This document shows, in pieces, positions 34,691 through 47,450 of a stretch of DNA of 64,000 bases (positions are counted from its first letter, which is position 1; each line of letters opens with the position of its first letter). Position numbers and translations under genes: made by a program. The DNA comes from Bactrocera neohumeralis (Eukaryota; Arthropoda; Insecta; Diptera; Tephritidae). The notes beneath the pieces are model-generated. The model worked only from the letters and a program-made list of their open reading frames with translations. It was not told the origin of the DNA and did no database searches. The DNA is taken from assembly GCF_024586455.1 (NCBI RefSeq), contig NC_065921.1, forward strand, positions 63,923,528-63,987,527. Reading direction: 5' to 3'.

Positions 34691-35650
34691 TGACAATGCA
34701 GCAACTGAAAGAGTAGAGGAGAAGTGGTGGTCAAAAAAATAACAAAAATAACAAAAAACATCAATACAACAACCACAAACACATGCTTAACATATGATAA
34801 GGAAAATCGTCAGAAAATAAGTGAAAATGCCATAAGAAATCAAGAGGATCTCAAAGATTGGCAGCAAAGCAGCAGCTGTGTCAAGAAAGCAGCTGACATT
34901 CACACACTACCAATAGCAACTACAACAAAAATGCCAACGCAATTTTCTCAACAAATTGCTCTGGCATAGTGGCCAACGAAAAGTAGCTTAAAGAAATTGC
35001 GAAACAAGCGCATCGACTGGCCAACGCTTCACCCTTCAATCCGCACTCCGACCTGCTGCCGCCACATATTGTTGCAACTACACGCCACAATGCAATTGGC
35101 ATGTGTTGTTGTCCTTTGTTTTTCGCATTTTTGTAATTCATCTTACGTGCTGCTGCTACCGTTATTTGTTGAACATACAGAAAACAAATCACGTGAGCGC
35201 AGTTTCACACACTCACACAGATACATACACAAATGGATGTTTGCGAGGAAGTCAAATACGGCCAAGGCAAGTCAGCAGTTTTGCCGCCGTAAAGTCAAGC
35301 TAGAGCTAGCCTGGCTAAAATACACGTAGCTGCAGCTTTTTGCTCGCCTTCCACTTGCAACTCATGTTGCACAAATAGACTGTCAATGCTATTGCTGGCA
35401 CACACACACTCAGATGTGTATATATGTTGGCCGACTTGCATGCTTCGTCGGCGAACTTTCGGAAAGTGCAGCAGAAAACAAACTGAAGCATTCGAAGCAT
35501 TCGAAAGTCAAGCACTGTGCGGCCGGGTTCTTCGCTGAGAGGTGTGTTTGGAGAGTGTATAGGAAGAGCAGACATTGAAAGAAAAAGAAGTACGCACACA
35601 ACTGATTGAAGCATTTCATTGGAAACTAAGGCTTTCGAGGCCTGCACTTC
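34690..35650. other. CAA-rich, moderately GC-rich non-coding stretch
   Basis: Contains aacaacc/aacaaa words near 34,740-34,780 and a GC-richer part at 35,000-35,330. Both strands show short open frames that mirror each other, and no domain is recognised. Confidence 0.3.
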
Positions 35651-35728
35651 GATGGACTTACATATAATTCAGCACCTTTTTTAGTTTTAGCTCTGCGATG
35701 GATCTTCAAAATTATTTTTAAAACGACT

Positions 35729-36235
35729 TAGATCTTCTTCTTCTTTATTTGCGTGGACACAGCTTGCGTGTTTTACAACAGCGCTCCAGTCATTCTTTCT
35801 TTTCGCTGTTTGGCGCCAATTGGTACCTGGTCTTTCCAAAGTTGTGTAGGTCTTCTTCTCCCCTGATTCCTCCGGCGGGTACTGCGTCCAATACTATCAG
35901 TGCTAGAGAGTTTTCATCCATTCGGACGGCATGATCTAGCGAGCGTAGCCGCTGTCTCTTAATTCGCTGAGAAAGAACTTATAGATTGTAGTCTTTGTTC
36001 GTCGAAAGAAGACTTTACTTCTCAATTGCTTATTCAGTCCAAAGTAACACCTGTCGGCAAGCGTCGTTCTGCGTTGGATTTCGAGACAGATCTGCATCTC
36101 GAATTATTTTCTCCCGCAGTATATTGAAGTAGTCGCACGATAAGGAGTCGCCTTATCTGACACCTCGTTTGGTCCACTTCAATCCTGACGAAACTTTTGG
36201 TATTGCTCAACATCAGATTAAAAACGACTTAGATC
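35729..36235 (-). mobile_element. RTE-like LINE fragment, minus strand
   Basis: The plus-strand text runs 'ttcttcttctttatttgcgt', 'ggcgccaattggtacctgg', 'ccggcgggtactgcgtccaa', 'ttttcatccattcggacgg', 'gtagccgctgtctcttaatt', 'ttgttcgtcgaaagaagac', 'gtcgccttatctgacacctc', 'cctgacgaaacttttggtat'. This is the complement of a reverse-transcriptase ORF with large internal deletions, because blocks that lie far apart in full copies are adjacent here. Reading the minus strand near 36,170 gives the region before the catalytic box. It is followed at once by a dispersed repeat. It serves as an internal paralogue of the remnant at 18.0-18.4 kb. Confidence 0.6.
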
Positions 36236-36500
36236 AATAACAAGAAAACGCAATAACTTCGTTTACACCGAAGCTGTAATACCCTTCACAAATACAAAGG
36301 AGTTTTTATAAGAACTGGATTTGAATCATACAGTTTGTATAGCAACTACTATATAGTGATCCGTTCTTTACGATTTCTTGGTTGTCTTGGAAAGGTCTGT
36401 GTCAAACTTTGTGAAGATATCTCGTCAAATTAAAAAGTTTTCCATGCTTGTTGCTTTATTCTTGTTACTACAGCTGTATGCTGTAGTAATCCAATCTTGT
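36236..36500 (-). repeat. Dispersed repeat (family 1), minus orientation, partial
   Basis: Contains 'aacttcgtttacaccgaagc', 'acccttcaca', 'cagtttgtat', 'gtgaagatatctcgtcaaat', 'gttttccatgc' and 'ctgtatgctgtagtaatcc', in the reverse order of the plus copies. Truncated before the 5' palindrome. Confidence 0.65.
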
Positions 36501-36519
36501 TAAGAAAAAGAGGGGTGGG

Positions 36520-37020
36520 AAATTTCAGATTAGACGACTAAGATTAATAAAAGTATTTAGGTTTAAACAGGTTTCATTGTGACGGCTTGGACTACTAAGA
36601 GTGCCAGGCTTAAAAATATGCAACTTAACAAGATCTGTGTAGTTTCACAATTTAAATTAATAAGGACACTCCGGCTTAAAAAGATTTAGACAGAATAGTT
36701 GGATATTCTTACATCTGAGATTAAAGGAAAGAAAGGGTGGTCTTCCTTAAGGCGATAAAGCTTAAGAAGAGCTTTACTTTTTAGATTGATAGGACTATCC
36801 AGGCTTAATAAGAGTATCCAGGCTTAAGAAGGCCAGACGGCTTAGATCAGTTACAATACCGAAGTTTAAATAGACTAGACTAGAGTTATGAAAACTAAGT
36901 CTGTGTAGATCTACTGCTTAGATTAATAAAAAATACCCCGAATTTAAAGACTTCGAAAGTCCTACGACTGATATTAGTGAGGAAACCCACGCTTAAATAA
37001 CCTTTATACATAGATAATAT
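36520..37020 (+). repeat. Degenerate tandem array, unit like 'ccaggcttaataaga'
   Basis: Words such as gccaggcttaaaaatatg, ctccggcttaaaaagattta, tatccaggcttaataagagt, atccaggcttaagaaggcc, cgaagtttaaatagacta and cacgcttaaataacc recur every 15-45 bp. The 'cttaagaag.cca' words link it to the longer array at 39,830-40,650. Confidence 0.5.
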
Positions 37021-37029
37021 GATGTGGTT

Positions 37030-38400
37030 ATGGTGTAGCTACACAAAGACAATATAACCTAATCGTGAAGTATAAAAAAGTCGTCAATTGGACTGGTCTT
37101 TGAGCAGCTGTGAACATCATTCAATTGGTCACCTCTATTAACCTGGGAAAATTATCTCTTTTTGTTGTGGTTTCGAATACTTTTTCAACATATCACCTCG
37201 ACAAGCGGATTTAAATTGGAAACTCTCTAATTTCAGTTTTGTTAAAGTATAAGTTCCTGGAAATGGTGGAAACAACCGCAAATCGCGCTAATGAGAACTC
37301 ACTCCATTTGCAGAATAAAAAAAGTTGGACTCCGTTCCTGATTTATTACAATGAGCTAATACAGATTGCATTACGGAGATCCTGCAGCGCTGGCAGAGTT
37401 TGGTAGAGGAATTGGAGTTAGAGTTGCTTCTTGTTAATTGCTGTTAAGTGTTAGAACATAAGAGTTTTGAAATTCTTTTGTATTGGAACTCTATTTTTAG
37501 TTTGACCTACCTAGTCTCCGAATTCTGTTCTGTAAATTTGTGAGACCTCTAGAGAACTACATTAAACAAGTTACCAGTATTTCAAATAAAGAAAAACGAA
37601 TGTAATTTTTGATTTTTAGTTTGCATAGTAGAAAATATTTATGGAATTGGTTGTTGGAACAAATTATGAGACATATAAATATGGTGACTGTATGTTATGA
37701 GCTCAGTTCGGTCTGTCTAGTCCCCAACATTTTATTGATGCTTTGCGTACCGTTAATGCAGATTCCAACTACTCCATTGCTGAAGAATGCTTGACGCTAA
37801 ATCCGAGACGGATCCACCTGGGATTATTTGATGTCGACAATTTGTATTCAAATTCATAAAAATTTACAAAGTAACGTAATATTGTATGAAATATATGTTA
37901 AAAAAGAAGAAATTCTGGTTACAGCGCTAAATACTTGTATATGGTAAATAAAAAAAACCTGAGTTTTAGAAATAAATTTCCCAATATGTAAATGTTGTTT
38001 CGGTGCAAGTTCTTGCCTGGCCATTTGCCAAAGATCACTAAACATAAATGTGAGACACATGTGTTTTTCTTAACAGCTGGATTGACAGCAACCCCTTTAA
38101 GAAATTTATATCCGAAAAAGTACCTGAAAATATATTCGAATTTCGGTTGGGCTGTTTGTAGCAGCTGATCTTCTGGCATATAAAATTAGTATCTTCCAAT
38201 ATAAATCCCAAATATAACCAGCCAGTTTCAATTTTCAAAAGTGCTTTTGTCGGAATACCGTCATCCCTAGTGGATATATATTCAAATATATCACGCACAT
38301 GCAACAAAATTCATTTTTTTTTTAATTTTTCTGCGCATGAAAGAATATGGAAATTTATTGCTAATCCGAAAAATTGCCACGAATTGCAACAACTTTCACT
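37030..38400. other. AT-rich non-coding stretch
   Basis: Short open frames at 37,609-37,794 (+) and 37,919-38,307 (-) show no family that I recognise. Confidence 0.3.
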
Positions 38401-39550
38401 GAAAGACAAAAAGTATGCTACAATACAAGCGTAGATCTCTACGAGCGTATATGAGTATATATGAGTATCTGTGGACATGAACCCACAGCCGTGAGCTCAT
38501 CCACTAGCTACAAAACGAATGGCTCAGAGCTTTAAATGAATGAATGCTGCTGCATAGGTGACTGATTGGCGAATCAACATTGTCAGAGCAAAAACTAAAA
38601 ATAAAAAATACGCAAATGTAAGCAAAAAGTTCCGGAATACGAGTATGTGCTCTTGGTAAGGACATTAAAAGCCTATTGAACGGACATTGGCGGTGGCGCT
38701 GCGATTTTATGCCGACTAGCGTATGGCAAACAAAAAGACGGCAAGAAGTGGCTAGGAAAAATTGCGAACATTAGTTGGCAAAAACAGAATCAAAAACACA
38801 AAAACAACAGCAACCACAGTGTGCGCCGCGAATAAAAAGTACTTCACGCCTATTGAAGTATGAAAATAGAAAAATATGTGAAAAAATGGGATGACAGCTG
38901 GTGAATGCTGAGCTAACATGCTGGCTGTTGCATGCAACAGTGTTGGTGGCAGTGACAGCGAGCTTATGTACCTGCAATCCCATTCATGCAACAGCTATTC
39001 ATTCATCATAAATCTGTCAGGTAAGGCGTCGACAATGGGAAGGCATGGAGTGAAAGCACACAAGCTCAGAGAATGAATTTTTTTTTACTCTTATGTACGT
39101 ATGTATTTATAAAAAACGCATGTAAGTATGTGTATAAGCGCGTATTTATGTGCCTTACGTGCGCCGGACTTGCAGCAGCCACATAAATTGATGGACAGCT
39201 CAATGCCAAAATCCGCCGATATGACAGCCTGAATGGCCGAGTTGAAGTTGCAGGACTGATTGGTGTGCTCGCTGCAAACAGCCAGCAGCCAGTGGTAAAG
39301 CGAAAGCTGGTGCGCCAGCGAATGAGTTGAGAATTAATATAGTACAGCAGCAAAGCGGAAAATATTAACGAAAGAAAGATATTGTAGCGGCAAAGGATGG
39401 TAAGAGAAGGCGTATAAAGTAAGATTTTTACGGATTCTATTGTTGTGTCTCTTGTGTGATTTGGATTCAACGAGAGTAGTTTCATACTCGTAAATCTTGC
39501 ACCTTTTGAATAGCAAAACGCAATCGCCACTGTACTTGATTTATTTAGGT
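38400..39550. other. Unassigned stretch, mixed composition
   Basis: Less AT-rich patches at 38,640-38,760 and 39,140-39,320. A 154-codon minus frame at 39,066-39,530 has no recognised domain. Confidence 0.3.
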
Positions 39551-39829
39551 CACTGTTTTCGCTAAATTTTTTCTTTACTAACCGGTTAAAGATCCATTAT
39601 TTTCAACAAGTGGCAACTACTTTTGAGACTTCAGTACACATATTCTGGTTAGATCTACTGATTAAGCGGGCGCTTCATCGCATGAGTTATTGCTTCCACT
39701 GTATTATGCCCTTTTCTACTTGGGTTATTTCGCCTCCTTTTAGAAACTGTTGTAGTTACCTCGGGAAATTTTTTTAGTATATTCTATAATCGTGAAAGAA
39801 ACCAAATTTTGAGGTTCTTAAGTTTAAGA

Positions 39830-40650
39830 AGATCACGCTTAAGACGTTAGGACTCCAGAAGACCAGAGCTTAGGTGACCGAAATCTATAAGGTAAGATTT
39901 TCAGACTTAGGAAAACTAGACTTGAGAGGACCAGACCTAAACAGAACATACTTAAGAAGACCAAAGTTAAGAAACCAGACCTAAGATACTTAAGAAGATA
40001 AGAGTGAAGAAAACTATGCTTAAGAAGACCAGACTTGAGAATCTCAGAACAAAGAAAACAAGACTTAAATAGGCCGAACTTAATAAGCCCAGAGTGAAGA
40101 AGACAAGACCCAAGAAGCTAAGATTTAGAAACAAGATCAAAGGAGGTGAGATCTAAGAAGATTGGATTGAAGAAAACTAGACTTAGGAAGACAAAATTTA
40201 AGAAGATCAACATAAAAAAACCATACTTAAGAAGACTTAACACTACCAGACCGAAGAAGACGAGACCTGAGAAACCAGAAGTAGAGAAATAGACTTCATA
40301 CGAGCAGCTTTGAGAGTAACAGATTTATGGAAACCAACATGAAGATCGTCAATGATCATTAAGAAGATTTAGCACTAGCACTACCAAATTAAAAAAGACG
40401 AGTTCTTAGAAGAGTGGAGTGAAGAAAATTTGACTTAAGAAGACCAACTGAGAAAACCATACTTAAGTAGATCAAAATGAAAAAGCCATTAATAAGAATA
40501 CTTAAAGAGACCAGTCTCATAAAGATGAGATCATATAAGACTGGAAAAACTAGACACAAGAAGATCAGACTAAAAAATACCTAGCTATAGAAACGACTTG
40601 ACTCAAGTTCAAGGTTAAGAAAGATAAGCTAATAAAGTAAACGGAGAAAA
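39830..40650 (+). repeat. Long degenerate purine-rich array, unit like 'cttaagaagaccaga'
   Basis: About 820 bp in which 'cttaagaagaccaaag', 'cttaagaagataagag', 'cttaagaagaccagac', 'cttaggaagacaaaat', 'cttaagaagacttaac', 'cttaagaagaccaact' and similar words follow one another every 15-17 bp or multiples of that. The plus strand is strikingly purine-rich. Copies are individually diverged and no coding frame is maintained. Confidence 0.7.
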
Positions 40651-40839
40651 TATAAAATGTTTTGCAAGCTTTTGGCTGACCTTTTCTTTTCTGAAACAAA
40701 ATTTTTGGCGTCATGAAACATTTGAAGCGGTAACTTTTGAAGAGCTCTAAAATCTCATCACTGAGACCAGATTAATTTCCTTTCAGTTTAAAAAATGTGT
40801 ATCTCGGTGCAAGCAGCATAATTCTTCACGCCACAAATT

Positions 40840-41640
40840 AAACGCCTACAAAGCAAACTGCCTACCAAACCGAATGCCTCCGAGGGTATGTATGTATGTG
40901 TGCATGAAATATTTCACTCACTTTTTCATTCGTTCATACACATGCACTTGCACACGCATTGAATGTACAATGGTTATGCCACTTTCAGCGTCATCCGCCA
41001 TGCAAAAAATGTTGCGTATACGCCATGACGGCCGCACACTAGCGTCAATATCGCACAACGCTGTACGACTGCTGTCATTGGTTTTTGTTCGGCGCTCGAA
41101 TATGCATTTTCACACCTTGCGCGGCGACTTGTTGTTGTTATTGCATTTCCCCCCTTTATTCAGTGTCTCTGGGCGTGTGCGTGTAAGCATCAATATATCA
41201 GCAATAAATTTGTTAAAACGATCTGCCTACTCGGCTGAAAGCTGAAATGCGCCGTTCATCCACTCTGCTCAATTCATTTGTTGCATGTGTTAGTGCGCTG
41301 AAGCGGTGGCAGGTGACTACATGTGGCTAACAGAGGCATCACGGCGCTGTGTCGCTGTGACCGGTGTCTTTATTATTGTTGTTGTTGTGCCTTTTTTGCT
41401 TTGTTGCATACTTCATTTTGGCGCGCTGCATATTTTAATGCGACTATATGTGAAATGCTGGCTGTTGCTTCGCTCACTGTAAAATATATGTGTGTATGCA
41501 GCATTGCCCATATGCGCGCGCTTGTAACGGTACCAAATAAAGGGCGCAGAATTTATTGTTTTGCCTTGTGCTGGGTGTTTTTTGCAAGTGTCGGCATATT
41601 TATTCATACTTTTCGTCCGCAAAAATTAACTTGCTAGGTG
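40840..41640. other. GTT/CAA-rich non-coding stretch
   Basis: Contains ttgttgttattg and attgttgttgttgtg words and GC-richer patches (40,980-41,060; 41,300-41,380). The open frames of 104-123 codons lack domains. Confidence 0.3.
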
Positions 41641-41734
41641 TTAATTTATTTGCCATATCATGTTGTATGCATATACATATGTTTAACGGTATCTCTTTGT
41701 TTTCGAAATAATGTATAAAATATGTGAACAAAAA

Positions 41735-41950
41735 AGTTCAGAGGAAGTAAAAACAAAAAAAAAACGTTAATTTGGGTGGCACCGAAGCTATAATATCCTT
41801 CACAGATACAAACAATTCCTTACAAGAACTTGATTCCGATTGCTCAATTTGTATATCAGATATATGCTATAATGATCGGATATGAATAATTTGTTCGGAG
41901 ATTGTATTATTGCTTAGAAAATAAGTTTTTCTGTGATTTGTGAAAAAATT
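41735..41950 (-). repeat. Dispersed repeat (family 1), minus orientation, partial
   Basis: Carries 'acgttaatttgggtggcacc' plus 'gaagct', 'atccttcacagatacaaa', 'gaacttgattccgattgctc', 'atatgctataatgatcgga' and 'ttgttcggagattgtattat'. Truncated. Confidence 0.7.
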
Positions 41951-42339
41951 ATAAAGAATATCTGGCCTGATGCAGAGACCCCATTTAATTATAAATTATA
42001 ATATGTCTTCGTAGAGCTTAAAATTTTGCAACAAAAAGCATCCAACTCTTTTAAAATTACTGAGAGCATAATTAAAAATATCAAAAACCTTACTTCGAGG
42101 ACGGTCGGCTCAACTAGTAAGGGGGCTAGAACCTGCTAAATTGTAAGAATCAAGCATAATATGATCCTGTTAAAGATTGGCCATTAGTTAGAATTTTTAA
42201 GTGCGTTTTCATAGTATCCACAACTTAAGACCGAACAAGTCTTTCATATATTCTATAGTTCGCTATACTGTATGGAATATGAAAGTCTTTCGTCAAAAGA
42301 TCGATCACGTTTTCAATAGACTATAGTTTTTCCATAGAC

Positions 42340-43020
42340 TCGCCAAATGTATGTATATATGATTATGCAGATGAATAGCGGCTGTACTGCGTACTTGGAT
42401 TGCTGTAATCACTGTGGGGAGAGAAAGATTCGTCTTGGTACTACGAGGGACTGCCCACAGGGTAAAGTTCTATCCCCCCTACTATGGAGCATAGTAGTAG
42501 ACGAGCTCCTTGAGTTGCTCACAAATAATGCGATTATGTGTCAGGGGTACGCCGAAGACATTGTTATAATGGCACGATGGATCCTGGGGCTGTAAGCTAG
42601 GTATCATCAGGGGGCTGTATATCAAGATCGTAAGAACTATTGCCTTATGGTGGGTCTTTAATTATCGAAGCCGCAAAGACACTTGAACCCCGCCCATCTA
42701 CTGATCAAAATGGTAGCGAAGCAGACCATGATGTTCATGGTAGCAAAAGGGGTATGGCAAAGAAAGAATAATTTTGTCTCAGCAAATGAAGTTCTTAGAG
42801 GTAGACTCACAACTGGCCCTTCTTCCAAGAGTTCGCCTTACGAAGAGGCTAAACTTCACAAAGAAGTTTAAAGTCAATTAATCTCCAACGCAACTGTCGG
42901 AACAAGCGTATCGTTATACTTAGCGATAGTCAAGCGCTCCCAAAGGTGACCTTAGTTATGAGATCAAATCGCAATTGGTGAAGGAGTGTATAGGAAGGTT
43001 ACTTTGAGCAACACCTGCAT
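42340..43020 (+). mobile_element. LINE RT plus RNase H fragment
   Basis: The RT block near 42,445-42,570 reads TRDCPQGKVLSPLLWSIVVD, ELLELLTNNAIMCQGYAEDI and VIMARW. The catalytic box of the family is YADD, here YAED, so one Asp is lost. Around 42,905-42,990, with frame slips, RIVILSDSQA followed by SYEIKSQLVKECI-like residues marks an RNase H core. Sequence between them has stops. The element resembles the RNase H-bearing LINEs at 2,755-4,207 and 55,430-57,640. Ends are not determinable. Confidence 0.7.
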
Positions 43021-46000
43021 TGCCATCAAAGTAATAACGGACCTTTCTGTATTTTTTGATAAAAAAATAAGATTTAAAACAAGTCGATCTCTTATCTTCT
43101 GACCTGACCTCTTTAATTTCGTTATGAAGGTTATTTTGCGCAGAGCAGATGTCCACGGGTGGGCATGACATTTTGCCATTGTGTCTAGCTGCTTGCTTTA
43201 TCAAGCAGGATGTTTTCGAGAGGCTGTAGTGTTTAATAAGGGAAGACAATTATACTACAGGTATATGCTAGGTACGAGTAAAAATATGATGAATGGTCGG
43301 CTCTTAGCTCCGAACCATATTTTCGAAGCAGTAAGGTCTTTGTTTATGTGCCACCACCATCAAAAGCAATAATGATGCCAGAAACCTGATTGGAACTCAT
43401 CGGTGGAACCTTAAATCCAATATATGTGTGGATAACGTATGTATATGTAAAACACAAATTCTGGTAGAAAGCATGAACAAATGTATTTATACTCACGATA
43501 TTTTATCCTTTTCAACACATTTTTATGGTCTGAGCTCCAGGATTTATCTTTCAATACCGAATTATTTCAGATTAAGACACATGTTCTCCAAAATTTCAAA
43601 ACTAATCTTATCGAACATGAAGTTTAGAAATGCCTTGAGCTGTTTAGAAAACTGCCGAGGAACTCCCATGTGAACTGGCACGCTTTATACACTGGGGCTG
43701 ATAAGATGTCCTCAATGGTAACTAAATATAAGTTGCTGTCACTTGGACTACGCCATCACAAGTCGTTCGTGATCGAGAATACTAATCGTCTTTCGGCTGG
43801 AAATACAGAAACATCTTCGCGAAATTGTACCGACTATCTTCATGGAGGATTTATAGTTCTGGTGGAGCTCTTCCATTTTAAAGAAAACATTCTTACCAGC
43901 TGTTTTGAACATTTCTTATGAAACAGTTATCCCTTAATCCTTTACTTCCCGGATAGAAGAAATTGTCTACAATTCGATATTTTGGCTGACAACAGTGGCT
44001 GAAAAATAAAGCCAACTTTATGAGAGGTGAGTCAAGATAGATATAAGGCAATATCTGGCAGGCAACTCTCCGACATCTTCCAGCTAAGCATTCTTCGGAC
44101 GTTTGTCTTTAAATCTAAAGCAATATCAACGTTAATCTAGAACTTGAGGTAAGATAAGCCAGCTATTGCTAAGTTCACAAAGTGCCAACGACAGCTCTAG
44201 TATATTCGAGACTTTTTGAGAAATTTTTTGATGCAATGGTTCATTTGGTACTCCACAAAGCCTTAATACATTACAGGACATCATAGCTACCACCAGTAAA
44301 CACTTCAAAAACAATTTATTGATTCCGATCAAATAGTATAACACTAAGCGAAAAGCTCTAATCCACCCCTACTTCATTCAATGCAATCACTTAGTGCTCA
44401 ACAAATATACTGTGACATATTCCCATTTTTTTCAAATTTCCAAATTAAAAAGCAACTAGTCCTTTGGCGCCACTTAAAATGTTACCAACAGCTGTTGATC
44501 AGTGTTGCAACAAAACCGCCAAAACCACATGCCATGCACAGGCGAGCAGAACGCGACGCTTGCACAGGCACACACGCACAAACATAGTTGGGCGTTCGAT
44601 GTAGGAAGAACACAAACCCAAGGAAGAGAAGAACACACAAACTTACACATTATACAAGCGGTGAAGACCCGAGCTAGCGCATAAATCGAGGCGTGCGAGG
44701 TGGCGCCAATTGGCGTTTAGCGAATTTTGTGTTGGTCAACTGCATTAGTTGAAGTTGAAGTCAATCGACAAGCTTGAGTGCCCATAGTTGACCTGTGTAC
44801 GTGGCCGTTGATTGTGGTAGTCAAGTCTCGGAACTTATAGACGGTGTTCTTTAGTCACATGTATTTGTTTGTGTTTCTGTGGCAATACCTTGTTGTTGCT
44901 GGATGTGGTTAAGTTTGTGTTTTTGTTGGTTCGATGCGTGGATTTTCCAAGCGCGATTATGGATTCCATGCTCGATTTAACAATGTTGCTGGCTAGCTGC
45001 CGGGTTGGAGCGAACAATCAAGTTGAGAGCTGAGCATTGCGTTCTTTAGGTACTCGGAAAACGGCAACTACATGGAAGGGGTGTTCCAGCCAGCTGTGTT
45101 TTGTATTCTGACATTCATTGAAGATAGATCATTTTAGTCCGAGAAAAATTCCACCTAGAAGCGTTTTTGAAGAAAACTTTTTATTTTGAATATATGAAAG
45201 TCACTGAAAGCTTATGGATTTAATCCATACGTGGGAAAGCTCAATACTCTTCTTCTTCAACAACTCCTACCCATCCACATATGCTTCGTTGATATATGAG
45301 TAGAGAAAAGGCCATCACGATTAGCTACTTCTACGCAATGATTTAAGTTTTCAGGAATGCAGTTGAAGGAGGAGAGAATTTTGGGGTATCCTTATTCAGA
45401 CACCTTCATTCACCATTTAGGACCTGCTAAATGGTAAAATCAAAATTTTATTTTGAAATCATAATATTCTTCTTTCGATATAGAGGAAGGTTTGCTGTTT
45501 GATGATTTTTTGTAGTAATGTTACGTTCTTTTGGGTCACAATAATTCAATTGAATAATATACAGATCTAATCGAAATCCTTACTTATTTATTCCTTACAT
45601 ATACCACGTTATTTAGCGAGATTCTGTTTATTTTAAATCTCCATATAGAAATGACGGCTCAAGGATGTTTCTTTCAACTTCCATCTTCCAAATGTTTTCG
45701 ATTCTTCTGTTTCTAGAAAAGTACCAAAGCATGCTGACTAGGAAGCAGTTTTTAGCTGAATAAAAGTACTAGTCCGTCTCATTAAGCAGATCCGGCTGAC
45801 TTGGGAACTCTTCAAATGCTTGTTACCAAAATATTTAGGTTCGCTAGATAATCCTTAGCCGAATAGAATGTCTAGAGAAATCAAAAGACGAGTTAAATAT
45901 CATACGTATATTTCTTTTACTTTCGAAACGAAAGAACTGAACAATATTGTCCTAACTGAAAATGAATTGTATTAGGGTTAAGTCAAAATTCATTTCATTA

Positions 46001-46450
46001 GATCATCGAACTTGATTTACTGCCTGAACAAATCAGACTAAAAACGTCCCAGACAACATTGCTACTTCAAAACTCTTTATACAAAGTTAATGTACTTCTT
46101 TCATGGCTTCTGCCGGATACCAACCCTATTGCAGGCTTTTCGGATTTCTGTGCCATATTCCGCATAATCGAAGAATCCAAATTGTTCAAAAAACTTGGAC
46201 TGGCTTTTGTAATATTTTAAAATTAACCTTGCCATGGGCACCAAAGTATATTGTAAAAGAGCACATAAGTCTCGAAAAAATGCATTTCCAAAGACTAGGT
46301 GAACCTGTACTGTGAGTGAACCTAAATTAAAATTCAAAATAACTTATTTTTTCGAAAATGTTTTGCACTTCTTAAAATTGCTACTTTTATGTATTTTTAC
46401 GATTTCCAAATACATCCAATAATTGCTCTCTTGTTTTATGTGCTAACTAA
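43020..46450. other. Non-coding stretch, no element recognised
   Basis: Several 60-97 codon frames on both strands lack any domain. 44,500-45,030 is less AT-rich and CA/AC-rich. A 78-codon minus frame at 46,101-46,337 may be an old element piece but I cannot assign it. Confidence 0.3.
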
Positions 46451-46456
46451 GCGTAT

Positions 46457-46744
46457 TGTGACAAATATATTGCGCGATAAAAATTTTTAGCTCACAACCG
46501 CCGTAATTGGCGGATTATCTCTGTCAGCAGGCACATGCTCTCTCGCTGTCTAAGCGTGTGACCTCCAGGTCATCGCTGACTATTTATTTCATATTTGAAT
46601 GCAAAACAGAATTAGGCTATATAGCTTTTCCAACACTTGCAAGCAAAGAGCTGAACCCAGTGAGCGTTTGCATTACTGCATTGTAATCTTTTAGTTTTTG
46701 AAAGACTAGTAGTTGCTTGACCAAATATAATAAACGAAATTACA
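46457..46744 (+). mobile_element. Possible solo LTR (about 288 bp)
   Basis: Begins tgtgacaaatatattg and ends cgaaattaca, so the TG...CA rule is met. It contains a TATA-like ctatatagc at 46,617-46,625, a 'ccagtg' initiator-like word about 40 bp later, and a polyadenylation-like aataaac near 46,728. The composition (46,490-46,590) differs from the flanks. Flanking 5-mers (cgtat / ctaat) match only partly, so a target duplication is not proven. Orientation is inferred from the TATA to polyA order. Confidence 0.35.
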
Positions 46745-47352
46745 CTAATATTAGGAGTTTCACGACACCACGAGAGGCTTGCAAAGTGTAATTTAGTGAG
46801 TAATTATTATTAGGCTTGGCTCAAATTTAGATTGCGAACATGCCATCCATCTCTCTCCGAGCCTATTAATATTTATATTCTCGAAAGTTTTCTTTTGAAC
46901 ATTTAATTCATGGGAATATCACATATGTTGCAGAATTTTATGATTTTTCAAGACTTTTGCCGAATTCAGGTCAGAAGGTTGAGAACCAAGCCTTATTGGA
47001 ACTTTTTATACCCTGAACAGGATATATTAAGATTGCCACGAAGTTTGTAACACCAAGAATTAAACGTCGGAGACCCTATAAAGTATATATATAAATGACC
47101 AATATATATATAATTGTTGAGCTGAGTCGATTTAGCTTTGTCCGTCTGTCTATCTGCCGTTTTGAAATTTTGCAAACGTCATTTTCTCTTCAAGAAGCTG
47201 CTCATTTGTTGAAACTGCCGATATCGGACCACTATATCATATAGCTGCCATACAAATCAAACGATCGGAATCAAGGGCTTGTATGGAAAACTATTGCATT
47301 TGACGTGGTATCTTCACGAAATTTGACATGGATTACTGCTTAAGGTAATAAT

Positions 47353-47450
47353 ATAATCTCCGAAAAAAATTTCAGATCGGAGTACTATAGCATATAGCTT
47401 CCAGACAAACTGAACACTTAGTTACTAAAAGAAATGTGAGAGGTATATTA
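47353..47450. repeat. 98-bp direct duplication, left copy
   Basis: Runs from ataatctccgaaaaaaattt to gtgagaggtatatta and matches 48,117-48,214 with one visible mismatch (ccagacaaac versus ccatacaaac). It lies inside a dispersed repeat and borders the LINE exactly. Confidence 0.85.

Noticed and set aside
39066..39530. 154-codon minus-strand frame
   Set aside because: No recognisable domain, no supporting splice or promoter context, and overlapping frames are open too.
39830..40650. CRISPR-like array
   Set aside because: Units are degenerate, contiguous and without unique spacers, in a eukaryotic context.
46101..46337. 78-codon minus-strand frame that looked transposase-like
   Set aside because: No catalytic block or terminal repeat could be identified. 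The resemblance was too vague to call.
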